Positions 46,761-56,380 of a DNA stretch of 64,000 bases are shown in pieces. The position numbers and the translations under genes are program-made. Below the pieces are notes generated by a model, which was given only the letters and a program-made list of their open reading frames with translations, was not told the origin of the DNA and made no database searches. The DNA comes from Hyphomicrobiales bacterium. GTDB lineage: Bacteria > Pseudomonadota > Alphaproteobacteria > Rhizobiales > Rhizobiaceae. How positions within the stretch are numbered: position 1 is the first letter of the stretch; every line of letters begins with the position of its first letter. The stretch covers positions 1-64,000 of the forward strand of contig UCKS01000026.1 in assembly GCA_900473045.1 (NCBI GenBank), read 5' to 3'.

Positions 46761-48257
46761 ATGAAGCCCGCCGTTGCTCTTGAGGGCATATCCAAGTCCT
46801 TTCCGGGCGTGAAGGCGCTGTCCGATGTCTCGCTCGCTTTATACCCCGGCTCCGTCACGGCGCTGATCGGTGAGAACGGTGCGGGTAAATCGACGCTCGT
46901 CAAGATCCTCACCGGTATCTACCAGCCGGACGGCGGCACGATCCGGGTCGATGGAGCCGAAACCCATTTTCCCACAGCCATGGCCGCCGCCCATGCCGGC
47001 GTCACCGCGATCCATCAGGAAACTGTGCTGTTCGATGAACTGTCGGTCGCCGAAAACATCTTTCTCGGCCATGCGCCGCGCAATCGCTTCGGCCTGATCG
47101 ACTGGAGCAAGCTCAACGACAATGCCCGAGACCTGCTGCGCCGTGTCGGAGCCGACATCGACCCGACCATCCGGCTGCGCGACCTCGGCATTGCCAACAA
47201 GCATATGGTGGCGATTGCGCGCGCCCTGTCGATCGACGCCAGCGTCGTTATCATGGACGAGCCGACGGCCGCCTTGTCGCACAAGGAAATCCACGAACTC
47301 TACGAACTGATCGACCGGCTGAAATCGGACGGCAAGGCCATCCTGTTCATCAGCCACAAGTTCGATGAAATCTTCCGCATTGCCGACCGCTACACCGTGT
47401 TTCGCGATGGCGGCATGGTCGGCGAGGGGCTGATTGCCGATGTGACCCAGGATCAACTGGTCAAGATGATGGTCGGCCGCGATGTCGGCCAGGTCTTTCC
47501 GAAGGTCGATGTTGCGATCGGCGAGCCGGTCCTGACCGTTTCCGGCTATCGCCATCCGACCGAATTCGAAGACATCAATTTCGAGCTGCGCCGCGGTGAA
47601 ATCCTCGGCTTCTACGGTCTGATCGGTGCCGGCCGCTCCGAATTCATGCAGTCGCTGATCGGCATCACCAGGCCGTCCGCCGGTGCGGTCAAGCTGAACG
47701 GCGACGTTCTCGTCATCCGTTCCCCCGCCGAAGCGATCGAGGCCGGCATTGTCTATGTGCCGGAGGAGCGCGGCCGCCAGGGTGCGATCATCGGCCTGCC
47801 GATCTTCCAGAACGTCACGCTGCCCTCGCTGCAGAAGACCTCGCGGGCCGGCTTCCTGAAGCTTGCCAATGAATTTGCCCTGGCGCGCGAATATACGCAG
47901 CGCCTCGATCTGCGCGCCGCCTCGCTCGATCAGGATGTCGGCACCTTGTCGGGCGGCAACCAGCAGAAGGTGGTGATTGCCAAATGGCTGGCAACGCAGC
48001 CAAAGGTGATCATTCTCGACGAGCCGACCAAGGGCATCGATATCGGCTCCAAGGCTGCAGTGCATGCCTTCATGAGCGAACTGGCAGGGCAGGGATTGAG
48101 CGTCATCATGGTTTCCTCGGAAATCCCCGAAATCATGGGCATGGCCGACCGCGTCATCGTCATGCGCGAAGGCCGCATCGCCGGGCGCTTCGAACGCGCG
48201 GAGCTGACGGCTGAAAAGCTGGTCCGGGCCGCCGCCGGCATCGGGGAGGCCGTATAA
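46761..48257 (+). CDS. rhaT: Rhamnose ABC transporter ATP-binding protein
   Basis: 498 residues, two fused ABC domains as in RbsA-type sugar importers. First domain: Walker A GENGAGKST (37-45), signature region LRDLGIANKHMVAIARAL, Walker B VVIMDEPTAALS. Second: degenerate P-loop GLIGAGRSEFM (usual for the family) but intact signature LSGGNQQKVVIAKWL and VIILDEPTKGID. ATG 46761 gives the normal start; upstream frame runs through the repeat. Stop overlaps rhaP by one base. Confidence 0.93.
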   Translation: MKPAVALEGISKSFPGVKALSDVSLALYPGSVTALIGENGAGKSTLVKILTGIYQPDGGTIRVDGAETHFPTAMAAAHAGVTAIHQETVLFDELSVAENIFLGHAPRNRFGLIDWSKLNDNARDLLRRVGADIDPTIRLRDLGIANKHMVAIARALSIDASVVIMDEPTAALSHKEIHELYELIDRLKSDGKAILFISHKFDEIFRIADRYTVFRDGGMVGEGLIADVTQDQLVKMMVGRDVGQVFPKVDVAIGEPVLTVSGYRHPTEFEDINFELRRGEILGFYGLIGAGRSEFMQSLIGITRPSAGAVKLNGDVLVIRSPAEAIEAGIVYVPEERGRQGAIIGLPIFQNVTLPSLQKTSRAGFLKLANEFALAREYTQRLDLRAASLDQDVGTLSGGNQQKVVIAKWLATQPKVIILDEPTKGIDIGSKAAVHAFMSELAGQGLSVIMVSSEIPEIMGMADRVIVMREGRIAGRFERAELTAEKLVRAAAGIGEAV

Positions 48258-49234
48258 TGGCAAAGCTGCTCAAGAACCGCGAAATCCTTCTGGTCATTGC
48301 CATCATCGCGCTGGTCTTCGTGATCGCACTGCGATTCCCGGGATTCGTGGCGCCCGCCAATCTGGCGCGCGTCTATAATGACACGTCGATCCTGATCATT
48401 CTGGCGCTCGGCCAGATGGCCGTCATCCTGACGCGCTGCATCGATCTGTCGATGGCCGCCAATCTGGCGCTCTCAGGCATGGTCGCGGCAATGATCAATG
48501 CCGCCTTTCCGGGCATCCCGATCCCGCTGCTCATCCTCACCGTCGTCGCCCTTGGTGCCGCCCTCGGCTCGATCAACGGGCTGCTCGTCTGGAAGCTCGA
48601 TATCCCGCCAATTGTGGTGACGCTCGGCACGCTGACCATCTTTCGCGGAAGCATCTTTCTTCTGAGCAAAGGCGCGTGGATCAACGCCCATCAGATGAGT
48701 GATGCCTTCAAGGCACTGCCACGCGCGCCGCTGATCGGTTTCCCGGTCCTGTCATGGCTCTCGGTTCTGGCGATTGCCGCCGTCTATATCCTGATGACGC
48801 GCACGCCGATCGGCCGGGCCTTCTTTGCCGTCGGCGGCAATCCACATGCTGCCGTCTATACCGGCATCGATGTCGGCCGCACGCGCTTCTTCGCCTATTG
48901 CCTGTCCGGTGGCCTGGCCGGCCTTTCCGGCTATCTCTGGGTGTCGCGTTATGCGGTCGCCTATGTCGATATCGCCGCCGGTTTCGAACTCGATATCATA
49001 GCAGCCTGCGTCATCGGCGGCATCTCGATCGCCGGTGGCATCGGCTCGGTCGGCGGTGCGGTGCTCGGCAGCCTTTTCCTCGGCGTCATCAAGAATGCGC
49101 TGCCGGTCATCAATATCTCGCCCTTTGCCCAGCTGGCGATTTCCGGAGCGGTGATCATCATCGCCGTTGCCGTCAACGCCCGCACTGAAAAGCGCAAGGG
49201 CCGTGTCATTCTGAAGAAAGCGGAGGCGGTCTGA
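48257..49234 (+). CDS. rhaP: Rhamnose ABC transporter permease
   Basis: 325 residues, BPD_transp_2 family permease with eight to ten helices. MAVILTRCIDLSMAANLALSG, the GSINGLLVWKLDIPPIVVTLGT region, and AACVIGGISIAGGIGSVGGA near the end are typical of ribose/rhamnose permeases. Start overlaps the rhaT stop (TAATG) and its stop overlaps rhaQ (TGATG). Forms a heterodimer with RhaQ. Confidence 0.93.
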   Translation: MAKLLKNREILLVIAIIALVFVIALRFPGFVAPANLARVYNDTSILIILALGQMAVILTRCIDLSMAANLALSGMVAAMINAAFPGIPIPLLILTVVALGAALGSINGLLVWKLDIPPIVVTLGTLTIFRGSIFLLSKGAWINAHQMSDAFKALPRAPLIGFPVLSWLSVLAIAAVYILMTRTPIGRAFFAVGGNPHAAVYTGIDVGRTRFFAYCLSGGLAGLSGYLWVSRYAVAYVDIAAGFELDIIAACVIGGISIAGGIGSVGGAVLGSLFLGVIKNALPVINISPFAQLAISGAVIIIAVAVNARTEKRKGRVILKKAEAV

Positions 49235-50235
49235 TGGCTGAGCTGAATCTTTCACCCCGGGTCATTCCCGACCGGCTGCAGAGCCGCGGCAGCCGGGCGC
49301 TGAAGAGCTGGGAGAGCCTGCTTCTGGTCGTGGCGATCCTGATCTTCGCCATCAACTCGTTTGCCTCGCCCTATTTCCTCGATCCATGGAACCTGTCCGA
49401 CGCGACGTTCAACTTCACCGAAAAGGCACTGATCGCCTTCGCCATGGCGCTGGTGATCATTTCCGGCGAGATCGACCTGTCCGTTGCCTCGATCATTGCG
49501 CTCTCGTCCACGGCCATGGGGCTTGCCGTCACCATGGGCGCCGATACGCCGATGCTCGTTGTTGTCGGCCTTGGTACGGGGCTTCTCTGCGGCGCGGTCA
49601 ACGGCCTGCTGATCACCGGCCTTGGCCTGCCGTCGATCGTCGTCACCATCGGCACGATGAGCCTGTTTCGGGGCCTGTCCTTCATTATATTGGGGGATCA
49701 AGCGTATACGGGATATCCGGCCAGCTTTGCCTATTTCGGTCAGGGCTATGTCTGGTGGGTCTTCTCGTTCGAATTCGCGCTCTTCGTGTTCTTCGCCATC
49801 GTCTACAGCGTGCTGCTGCACAAGACCAATTTCGGCCGCGCCGTCTATGCCATCGGCAACAACCAGACGGCAGCATTGTTTTCCGGCGTCCGCGTCGGCC
49901 GCGTCAAGTTCATCCTGTTCCTGCTGACGGGGCTGATGGCCGGCATCGCTTCCATCTGCCTGACCTCGCGCCTGGGCTCCACGCGTCCGTCGATTGCCTT
50001 GGGTGTCGAGCTGGAAGTGGTGACGATGGTCGTGCTTGGCGGCGTCAGCATTCTCGGCGGTTCCGGCACCATTCCGGGCGTCGTGCTTGCCGCCTTCATC
50101 ATGGGCATGGTCACCTTCGGCTTTGGGCTCTTGAACGTGCCGGGTATCGTCATGTCGATCTTCATCGGCGTGCTGTTGATTTCCGTCATCGCATTGCCGA
50201 TCCTGTGGTCACGCGCCCGCCGCCGGGCGCATTGA
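49234..50235 (+). CDS. rhaQ: Rhamnose ABC transporter permease, second subunit
   Basis: 333 residues, same family as Rha[62 protein letters not shown]. About ten helices after a hydrophilic N-terminus of some 35 residues. Seven bases before rhaU. Confidence 0.93.
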   Translation: MAELNLSPRVIPDRLQSRGSRALKSWESLLLVVAILIFAINSFASPYFLDPWNLSDATFNFTEKALIAFAMALVIISGEIDLSVASIIALSSTAMGLAVTMGADTPMLVVVGLGTGLLCGAVNGLLITGLGLPSIVVTIGTMSLFRGLSFIILGDQAYTGYPASFAYFGQGYVWWVFSFEFALFVFFAIVYSVLLHKTNFGRAVYAIGNNQTAALFSGVRVGRVKFILFLLTGLMAGIASICLTSRLGSTRPSIALGVELEVVTMVVLGGVSILGGSGTIPGVVLAAFIMGMVTFGFGLLNVPGIVMSIFIGVLLISVIALPILWSRARRRAH

Positions 50236-50242
50236 GGACACC

Positions 50243-50557
50243 ATGGAAAAATACGCTTTCCGCATGCGGCTCAATCCCGGCATGGCTGAGGAATACAAGG
50301 CCCGCCATGATGCAATCTGGCCGGAACTGTCGGCGCTTCTGACATCCGCCGGCGTGTCGGATTATTCGATCCATCTCGATGAAGAGACCCATCTCCTGTT
50401 CGGTGTCCTCTGGCGGCGGGATGATCACACCATGGCGGATCTGCCGAAACATCCGGTGATGCAGAAATGGTGGGCCTATATGGCCGATATCATGGAGACC
50501 AGGGCCGGTAACGAGCCCGTCGCCGTGCCGCTGACACCCGTCTTCCAGATGAAGTAA
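50243..50557 (+). CDS. rhaU: L-rhamnose mutarotase
   Basis: 104 residues of the RhaM/RhaU family. [13 protein letters not shown] opens the protein; Tyr18 and His22 in [12 protein letters not shown] are the substrate/catalytic residues, and [15 protein letters not shown] with the paired Trp is conserved. It interconverts alpha- and beta-L-rhamnose so that all imported sugar reaches RhaI or RhaK. Five bases before rhaK. Confidence 0.95.
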   Translation: MEKYAFRMRLNPGMAEEYKARHDAIWPELSALLTSAGVSDYSIHLDEETHLLFGVLWRRDDHTMADLPKHPVMQKWWAYMADIMETRAGNEPVAVPLTPVFQMK

Positions 50558-50562
50558 GCCGT

Positions 50563-51930
50563 ATGAAAACCATCGCTGTCATCGATATCGGCAAGACGAA
50601 TGCCAAGGTCGCCTTGGTCGATCTCGACCGGTTCGAGGAGACGGCGGTGCGCAAGACCGCAAACGGCGTCGTCACCGAAGGCCTCTACCCGCATTTCGAC
50701 GTCGAGCGGCTCTGGCGCTTCATCACAGAAAGTCTCGCCGCGCTCGATGCCGAAGCGTCGATCGATGCGATCTCGGTCACCACCCATGGCGCGACAGCGG
50801 TGCTTCTGGACAAGAACGGCGATCTCGCCCTGCCGCTGCTCGATTACGAGTTCACCGGCCCCGATACGCTTGCCGCTGATTATGAAAAGGTTCGCCCACC
50901 CTTTGCCGAGACCGGTGCCGCCAGATTGCCGATGGGCCTGAATATCGGCGCGCAGATCTACTGGCAGGAACAGGCATTCCCTGACCAGTTTGCCGAAGTC
51001 GCCAGCATCCTCACCTATGCGCAATACTGGTCCTACCGCCTGACCGGCGTTCTCTCCACCGAACTGACGTCGCTCGGCTGCCACACCGATCTGTGGAATC
51101 CCTATTCTGCCGATTTCTCCACCATGGTCGATGCGCGCGGCTGGCGGCGGCTGTTTGCGCCGGTGCGCCGTGCAAGCGACGTTCTGGGTGGATTGACCCC
51201 GCAGGCCGCAAAGGCCACCGGCTTGCCGGTTGGCCTGCCGGTCTATTGCGGCATCCACGATTCCAATTCCTCGCTGCTGCCGCATGTGCTCACCCGGAAA
51301 GCGCCGTTCTCCGTGGTGTCCACCGGAACCTGGGTGGTGATGATGGCGATGGGCGCAAGAAAGGTGGCGCTCGATGAGGCGCGCGACACCTTGATCAATG
51401 TCAATGCGCTCGGCGAGCCCGTCCCCTCGGCACGGTTCATGGGCGGACGGGCCTTCTCGACGTTGATCACCGATCCGGCAGTCACTGTTTCCCAGGAAGT
51501 CGAAGCACAGGTGGCTTCGGCTCAGTGGATGCTGCTGCCATCGATGCCCGAAGGCTCCGGGCCTTTCCCGCACGCCAAGGCCTCCTGGACCTGCGACGAG
51601 GCGTCGTTAACCGGTCCACAAAGGCTTGCCGTCGTCTCCTTCCATCTGGCGATGATGACCGCCAGTTCGCTCGGCCTGATCGGCGCTGAAGGTGAGATCG
51701 TCGTCGAGGGGCCGTTTGCGGTCAACCCAAGCTATCTGCGGATGCTGAAGGCTGCGACCGGGCGCCCCGTGCTGATCGGCAGCCAGAGTGCTACCGGCAC
51801 CAGCCTTGGGGCTGCATGCCTTGTCGATGGCAGCCGGGCGCAGGCGCACACGGTTGAATTTCGAGGTGAGGTTCCTGAAGCCTATGCCGCCTATGCGGCA
51901 CGCTGGATCAGGCGCGTCCAGGCCTTGTAG
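50563..51930 (+). CDS. rhaK: Rhamnose/rhamnulose kinase (FGGY)
   Basis: 455 residues of the FGGY carbohydrate-kinase fold: VIDIGKTNAKVALVD (phosphate 1), GIHDSNSSLLPH, STGTWVVMMAMG (phosphate 2), and VLIGSQSATGTSLGAACLV (C-terminal FGGY-like). Last gene of rhaRSTPQUK. In R. leguminosarum RhaK is required both for phosphorylation and for transport activity of the RhaSTPQ system; that is knowledge of the homologue. Confidence 0.92.
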   Translation: MKTIAVIDIGKTNAKVALVDLDRFEETAVRKTANGVVTEGLYPHFDVERLWRFITESLAALDAEASIDAISVTTHGATAVLLDKNGDLALPLLDYEFTGPDTLAADYEKVRPPFAETGAARLPMGLNIGAQIYWQEQAFPDQFAEVASILTYAQYWSYRLTGVLSTELTSLGCHTDLWNPYSADFSTMVDARGWRRLFAPVRRASDVLGGLTPQAAKATGLPVGLPVYCGIHDSNSSLLPHVLTRKAPFSVVSTGTWVVMMAMGARKVALDEARDTLINVNALGEPVPSARFMGGRAFSTLITDPAVTVSQEVEAQVASAQWMLLPSMPEGSGPFPHAKASWTCDEASLTGPQRLAVVSFHLAMMTASSLGLIGAEGEIVVEGPFAVNPSYLRMLKAATGRPVLIGSQSATGTSLGAACLVDGSRAQAHTVEFRGEVPEAYAAYAARWIRRVQAL

Positions 51931-51945
51931 GTCGCATAGGCCAAC

Positions 51946-52254
51946 CTATCCCGACGCCACTTGATCTGCGTTGAAGATCGCCGACAAAAGACCGGGGAAC
52001 CTTGCCTCGAGATCATCCTGCCGCAGTGACATATAGATGACCCGGCCTTCCGGCCGCTGTTGGATCACACCAGCCTCGCGCAGCACGCGCCAATGGTGCG
52101 TCATCGTCGATTTCGAAACGTCGGTCACGAAGTCGCTGCAGATACATTCGCCGGTCGCGATCTGCTTCACCGCCGCCAGCCGGATCGGGTTGCCCAGAGC
52201 CAGAAGGACATCGGGCAGGCGAAGGTCGTCACGCGTGGGATGATGGTCGTTCAT
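51946..52254 (-). CDS. ArsR-family winged-helix regulator
   Basis: 102 residues. LALGNPIRLAAVKQIATGE, then CIC in place of the ArsR ELCVCDL metal motif, recognition helix SKSTMTHHWRVLREAGVI and wing QRPEGRVIYMSL. The two close cysteines suggest a metal or thiol signal. ATG 52254 is chosen; the frame is open to 52341 but that part overlaps promoter sequence. Diverges from the MFS exporter and very likely controls it. Confidence 0.87.
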   Translation of the reverse strand: MNDHHPTRDDLRLPDVLLALGNPIRLAAVKQIATGECICSDFVTDVSKSTMTHHWRVLREAGVIQQRPEGRVIYMSLRQDDLEARFPGLLSAIFNADQVASG

Positions 52255-52279
52255 AAAGGCAAGATAATAAACCGTTCGC

Positions 52280-52321
52280 GTACAGTCAAACTTTTTGGAC
52301 GTCTCGCGTTGACAATTGTAC
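52280..52321. promoter_or_regulatory. Candidate operator between regulator and exporter
   Basis: GTACAGTCAA (52280-52289) faces TTGAC-AAT-TGTAC (52309-52321), an interrupted inverted repeat overlapping the -35 box of the exporter promoter. A fitting place for repression by the ArsR protein. Confidence 0.45.
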
Positions 52322-52338
52322 GATTCTATCCGTACTAT
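52309..52338 (+). promoter_or_regulatory. Sigma-70 promoter of the MFS exporter
   Basis: Perfect -35 TTGACA (52309-52314), 18-base spacer, -10 TACTAT (52333-52338), about 50 bases before the exporter ATG. Confidence 0.6.
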
Positions 52339-52388
52339 CAAATCATCAATGCTGCGCAGCCTTGTCCCCGCAACAAGAGATATCCATC

Positions 52389-53825
52389 ATGTCACTTTCT
52401 CCCGCATCCGGCGGTCGCCAGCGGCTGGGCTGGACACTGTTCCTGCTCGCTTTCGCTCAACTGGTCATCGCCGTTGATTACAATATCGTCTTCGTCGCAT
52501 TGCCCGACATTGGCGCGCAACTCGGCTTCTCGCGCCAGACGCTGCAATGGGTCGTCAGTGCCTATGGTGTCGCCTTCGGTGGCTTCCTGCTCCTGGGCGG
52601 CCGCGCTGCCGATCTTCTCGGCCGCCGCCGGATCTTCATTTTCGCCCTGGCACTATACGGCGTATCGTCGCTGGTCGGCGGACTGGCGGCAAGTCCCAGC
52701 GCCATCATCATCGCCCGGGCCATCCAGGGTGTGGGCGGCGCCCTGCTGTTTCCGGCAACGCTGTCGCTGGTGACGACATTGTTTGCCGAAGGTCGCGAGC
52801 GCAACCGCGCCCTCGCTGTCTGGGGCGGTGCCGGTGCATCCGGCCTGACCGTCGGCGCTCTGCTCGGAGGTATTCTGACCAGCGCCTATGGTTGGCCCGC
52901 CGTCTTCTTCGTCAATGTGCCGCTGGTCGTCATCATCATCGTGGGTGCGCTGATCGTCATGCCACGCGATGTCAACCAAGGCTCGCATCGCAGCTTCGAC
53001 CTGCCCGGTGCGCTAACGGCGACAATCGGCATTACTCTGCTGGTTTACGTCCTCGTCCAGGGCCCGGAATCCGGTTGGGCGTCGCCAACGATCCTTTTGG
53101 CGCTGGTGGCGGGTCTGATCCTGCTCGCTGCCTTCTTCGTCATCGAAGCCCGCAGCGATGATCCGCTGATGCCGCTGCGTCTGTTTTCCAACCGCTATGC
53201 GCTGGCGGGTATGCTGCTGACGCTGTTCTTCGGTGCCACCCTGGGGGCTTTGCCCTATTTCGAAACCGTGCTGTTCCAGGGGATGCTCGGCTTCGATGCA
53301 CTGTGGACCGGTCTGGCATTCCTCGTTCCGGCCATTGCCATCTTCATCGGCACGCAACTCGGTGAGCGCATGGCGACCGGCTCGGGCGTTCGCGCCAGCC
53401 TGGTCATCGGCCAGGTTCTCAGTGTTGCCGGCATGGTGGCGTTCGCCTACGGGATTTCGCCGGAATGGGGCTATATGGGCTTGGTTCCGGGCATGGCAGT
53501 GCTCGGCGTCGGCCAGGGCATGGTCTGGACCGCGATGTGGATCGTGTCCGCGACCGGCGTTGCCCAGGAAGAGCAGGGCGTGGCGTCGGGCATGGCTTCC
53601 ACCAGCCTGCAGGTCGGACTGGCCGTCGGTCTCGCCATTCTGGTCGCCGTCGCCAATGGTGTCGGGGAATCGATCGATCAGACGGCGACGATCGGGCTTA
53701 TCGAAGGGACACGGTTCGCCGTCTATCTGGCCGCTGTGGGAACGGTTTTGGGGCTGATCGTCGCGCTCACCCTGCCGCGCCGGGCGGAAGTGCCAGCGGG
53801 TGCGAACTACGCTCCAGCCGAATGA
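52389..53825 (+). CDS. MFS exporter, DHA2 (14-helix) drug-efflux type
   Basis: 478 residues, about 14 transmembrane helices. Motif A GGRAADLLGRRRIF in the first cytoplasmic loop, antiporter motif C GGAGASGLTVGALLGG, and VDYNIVFVALPDIG in helix 1 with the Asp typical of proton-drug antiporters. ATG 52389 is chosen although its ribosome site is weak. Control by the divergent ArsR-type gene suggests efflux of a quinone-, thiol- or drug-like compound; substrate unknown. Confidence 0.9.
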   Translation: MSLSPASGGRQRLGWTLFLLAFAQLVIAVDYNIVFVALPDIGAQLGFSRQTLQWVVSAYGVAFGGFLLLGGRAADLLGRRRIFIFALALYGVSSLVGGLAASPSAIIIARAIQGVGGALLFPATLSLVTTLFAEGRERNRALAVWGGAGASGLTVGALLGGILTSAYGWPAVFFVNVPLVVIIIVGALIVMPRDVNQGSHRSFDLPGALTATIGITLLVYVLVQGPESGWASPTILLALVAGLILLAAFFVIEARSDDPLMPLRLFSNRYALAGMLLTLFFGATLGALPYFETVLFQGMLGFDALWTGLAFLVPAIAIFIGTQLGERMATGSGVRASLVIGQVLSVAGMVAFAYGISPEWGYMGLVPGMAVLGVGQGMVWTAMWIVSATGVAQEEQGVASGMASTSLQVGLAVGLAILVAVANGVGESIDQTATIGLIEGTRFAVYLAAVGTVLGLIVALTLPRRAEVPAGANYAPAE

Positions 53826-53833
53826 ACCTGCGG

Positions 53834-53851
53834 CCCGCCCTTTGGGGCGGG
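53834..53851 (+). terminator. Hairpin after the MFS exporter
   Basis: CCCGCCC (53834-53840), loop TTTG, GGGCGGG (53845-53851), eight bases past the stop codon. Only a weak T run follows. Confidence 0.5.
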
Positions 53852-53946
53852 TCTCACCCGCCGGCTGTTGCGGCGTGCAATCAAGGAGCGCGGTAAAACA
53901 GAATGGTTATTGAAGGGCTGCAGCCGTTATCGGCAGGGAGGTCCTG

Positions 53947-54048
53947 ATGTCTCAGAAAATTCCGCGATGTATTGCGTTCTGCTACAGGCAAATGCTTACG
54001 GCCAAAGTGCCGCTTAACTATTTCCTAGAAAATACGGGCATTCAATGA
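53947..54048 (+). CDS. Possible 33-residue peptide
   Basis: Starts MSQKIPRCIAFCYRQML and ends before a TGA at 54046-54048. AGGGAGG (53935-53941) lies five bases before the ATG, which is the only support. Basic, two cysteines, no family known. Its end overlaps the opposite-strand peptide gene. Confidence 0.3.
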   Translation: MSQKIPRCIAFCYRQMLTAKVPLNYFLENTGIQ

Positions 54049-54138
54049 CTTACGATCATCCTCGATATTCAGGAGGATGGAGACTGCTGCCAGTGTAAGG
54101 GTGGCGATAAGCGTAGCGCTTAGTCCCAGAACAATCAT
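54025..54138 (-). CDS. Possible 37-residue membrane peptide
   Basis: MIVLGLSATLIATLTLAAVS then ILLNIEDDRKSLNARIF: one transmembrane helix followed by a charged tail. AAGGAA lies seven bases before the ATG. The 3' end overlaps the plus-strand peptide gene by 24 bases. The membrane-helix composition on one strand is unlikely to arise by chance but translation is unproven. Confidence 0.42.
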   Translation of the reverse strand: MIVLGLSATLIATLTLAAVSILLNIEDDRKSLNARIF

Positions 54139-54745
54139 TGCCCGTTCCTTCTACGTCATCATCATGATGCCGCTTCACTTTGTCCGGCTATGCTTGCGCA
54201 TGGCTTGCGCCGGTCAGAATAGGCAGTAGTTAATGGTGGGGTCTCTCAAGATCAACTCTCAAGTTTTACCATTAAGAACCTGTTGTTTCTCCGACGGTCG
54301 CAAACCCCCGTTTCACAGGCGGTTGCGCCGGGTGAGGGCAATATGCGGTCAATTTTAGTGAAAGAAGATACGGACGATCAACCGTTAACCTTCAAGCAAG
54401 GAATTAACCATAAACATGGTCGTACACGTTGGAGTGGGAAAATCTACTTCCCCGCAAGGCATGATGCCGTACCGACGAACCGGTTCTGATCCGGTATGCA
54501 CTTTCACCGGATATCTCTTGGGAACGAAGCGGCCGATTGCCGTGGCCAGCCGGCATTGCGCCGTCGCCACCTGGCGTCTCGCAAGACGGCACGCTTGGGC
54601 AACGCCCCTTTGAAACATCCGTTGATGAGTGGATGCACCGTGCGCCGTTCAAGGCGTGAAACATGCTGCAAGAGTTTGATTTTCTACAGGATACCTCTGA
54701 AGACCGCTCGGTTTGCAGAGATGAGATACCGGACCGGGGAATAGC

Positions 54746-56380
54746 GTGAGGCAGGAAACATCGCCAGATCAGACCAGGAAAGCTCAGGCAGGCAGCCTGC
54801 TGGAGCGCTTGCGTTTTGCCGGGCTTGATGAAGACCAGACCGACGTCCTGCGCAAGCATCGCCAGTCGCTCGGCGCGGAAGTCGAGCTCGCATTGCGCGA
54901 CCTGTTCCAGCGCCTCCAGACCTTTCCGGATGCCGCGCGCCATTTTACCAGTGACCGCCAGATCGACCGGCTGCACGACCTCCAGTCGTCGCATTGGAGC
55001 GTACTGACCGACGCCCGCTTCGACAGTCTCTATGCCGAGCGCGTCAAGGTGCTGTCGGATACCGAGAGCAAGATGGGTCTCGATCCGCGCTGGCAGATCG
55101 CCGGCCACGCCGTCGTGCTCGAACGGTTGATCTGTTCAATGATCGAGCAGTTCTGGCCGAAATCGATGCTGTCGCTGGGCAAGGCGAGCAAGAAAGAGCT
55201 GGCGGATCTCGTCGCCGCTCTGGTCCGCACCGTTTTCGTCGATACCGAAATTTCCGTTTCCCTGCGCTTCAACGAACAGCGCCACAGCCACCAGCGCCAG
55301 CTTGCCGAGCAGCGCAAGGCGGGTGAAGCCGAAGCGCTGGCTTTGTTTGGTGATGTCACACAAGCGCTCGGCCGTGGTGATCTGTCTGTCCGCGCCCCGA
55401 ATGATGTAGCCGCCGCGTATCAGCCGTTGGCTCACGAACTGAATGGCGCCCTTGATGCCATGCAGAACGAATTCATCGGTCTTGCCGACCGCGCCGTCAC
55501 CATGGAAACATCGTCGCGCGAACTTGCCGGTCAGACCGGACAAATTGCCGATCGTGCACGCGAACAGTCCGAAGCGCTGGGTGAAACTGTTCGGTCGCTC
55601 GGCGCCATCGTCGATCGCGTCAAGCACAACGCCGGCCAGACACGGGCGGCCGAAAAGAGCGTCGCAGTAACCCGCCAGTCGGCCGAGCATAGCGGCGAGA
55701 TTGCCGGACAGGCGATTTCCGCCATGGCCGATATCGAAGCGTCGGCCGAGAAGATCGGCCAGATCATCGGCGTTATCGACGAAATCGCCTTCCAAACCAA
55801 TCTCCTGGCGCTGAATGCCGGTATCGAGGCTGCGCGTGCCGGTGAAAGCGGCCGTGGCTTCGCCGTCGTCGCCCAGGAAGTTCGCGCCCTGGCGCAACGC
55901 TCGGGCGATGCGGCCCGTGAGATCAAGCAGCTGGTGTCGAGCACGAAGTCGCAGGTCGAGGCGGGCGTCGAGCGCGTCGGCCGCACACAGGACGCCATCA
56001 GCAACATCGTCGAGCAGGTGCGTTGCATCAACGATGCCATCGCCGGCATTGCCGAAGAAACTGCCGACCAGGTCACCGGCCTTCAGGCCGCGACATCCGA
56101 TCTTGGCCGTATCGGCACCGAAATTGGCGCGGGTGCCCATCAGGCGGCCGGTGCCAAGGAAAGCTGCGACGACCTGCACACCGTCATTCTCGAGCTTGGC
56201 CAGACGATCCGCCAGTTCCATGTCCAGCGCCAGGCGCCGAAAACGGCCTTCGCACCGTCCTACTCGACCCCGGCCATCGTTGCGCCAGCCGGACGGCCGG
56301 GCGAAATCGCCGCTGACAGCATTGACGGCTTCGAAGAGGGCTTCGGTCTGCAGGGTCGTCTTGCCGGATGGGCGCGCTGA
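54746..56380 (+). CDS. icpA: Cytoplasmic chemoreceptor with globin-like sensor
   Basis: 544 residues from GTG, GGGGA upstream. No transmembrane helix. Residues about 20-170 resemble a globin-coupled sensor domain ([35 protein letters not shown]), but Glu107 stands where the proximal haem histidine is expected. Residues about 195-500 are the methyl-accepting signalling domain with the conserved hairpin tip [20 protein letters not shown] through [19 protein letters not shown] (344-386). It heads the che operon as IcpA does in S. meliloti and R. leguminosarum. Short Ala/Pro-rich tail, no CheR-binding pentapeptide seen. Confidence 0.87.
   Translation: MRQETSPDQTRKAQAGSLLERLRFAGLDEDQTDVLRKHRQSLGAEVELALRDLFQRLQTFPDAARHFTSDRQIDRLHDLQSSHWSVLTDARFDSLYAERVKVLSDTESKMGLDPRWQIAGHAVVLERLICSMIEQFWPKSMLSLGKASKKELADLVAALVRTVFVDTEISVSLRFNEQRHSHQRQLAEQRKAGEAEALALFGDVTQALGRGDLSVRAPNDVAAAYQPLAHELNGALDAMQNEFIGLADRAVTMETSSRELAGQTGQIADRAREQSEALGETVRSLGAIVDRVKHNAGQTRAAEKSVAVTRQSAEHSGEIAGQAISAMADIEASAEKIGQIIGVIDEIAFQTNLLALNAGIEAARAGESGRGFAVVAQEVRALAQRSGDAAREIKQLVSSTKSQVEAGVERVGRTQDAISNIVEQVRCINDAIAGIAEETADQVTGLQAATSDLGRIGTEIGAGAHQAAGAKESCDDLHTVILELGQTIRQFHVQRQAPKTAFAPSYSTPAIVAPAGRPGEIAADSIDGFEEGFGLQGRLAGWAR

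Larger units (their letters stand above)
53852..54745. other. Long intergenic region before the chemotaxis operon
   Basis: About 890 bases. It holds two tiny candidate genes (53947-54048 plus, 54025-54138 minus) and the operon promoter. Other open frames (for example 54283-54489) have neither ribosome sites nor protein-like composition. A/T-rich stretch 54330-54420 with repeated TTAACC may be regulatory. Confidence 0.5.

Noticed and set aside
47621-47660. Degenerate second P-loop in RhaT as a defect
   Set aside because: GAGRSE-type second Walker A is normal in RbsA-like sugar ATPases.
46839-48263. 474-codon open frame on the minus strand
   Set aside because: Antisense of rhaT; no protein-like pattern.
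54283-54489. 68-codon frame before icpA
   Set aside because: No ribosome site, mixed composition, no recognisable pattern.
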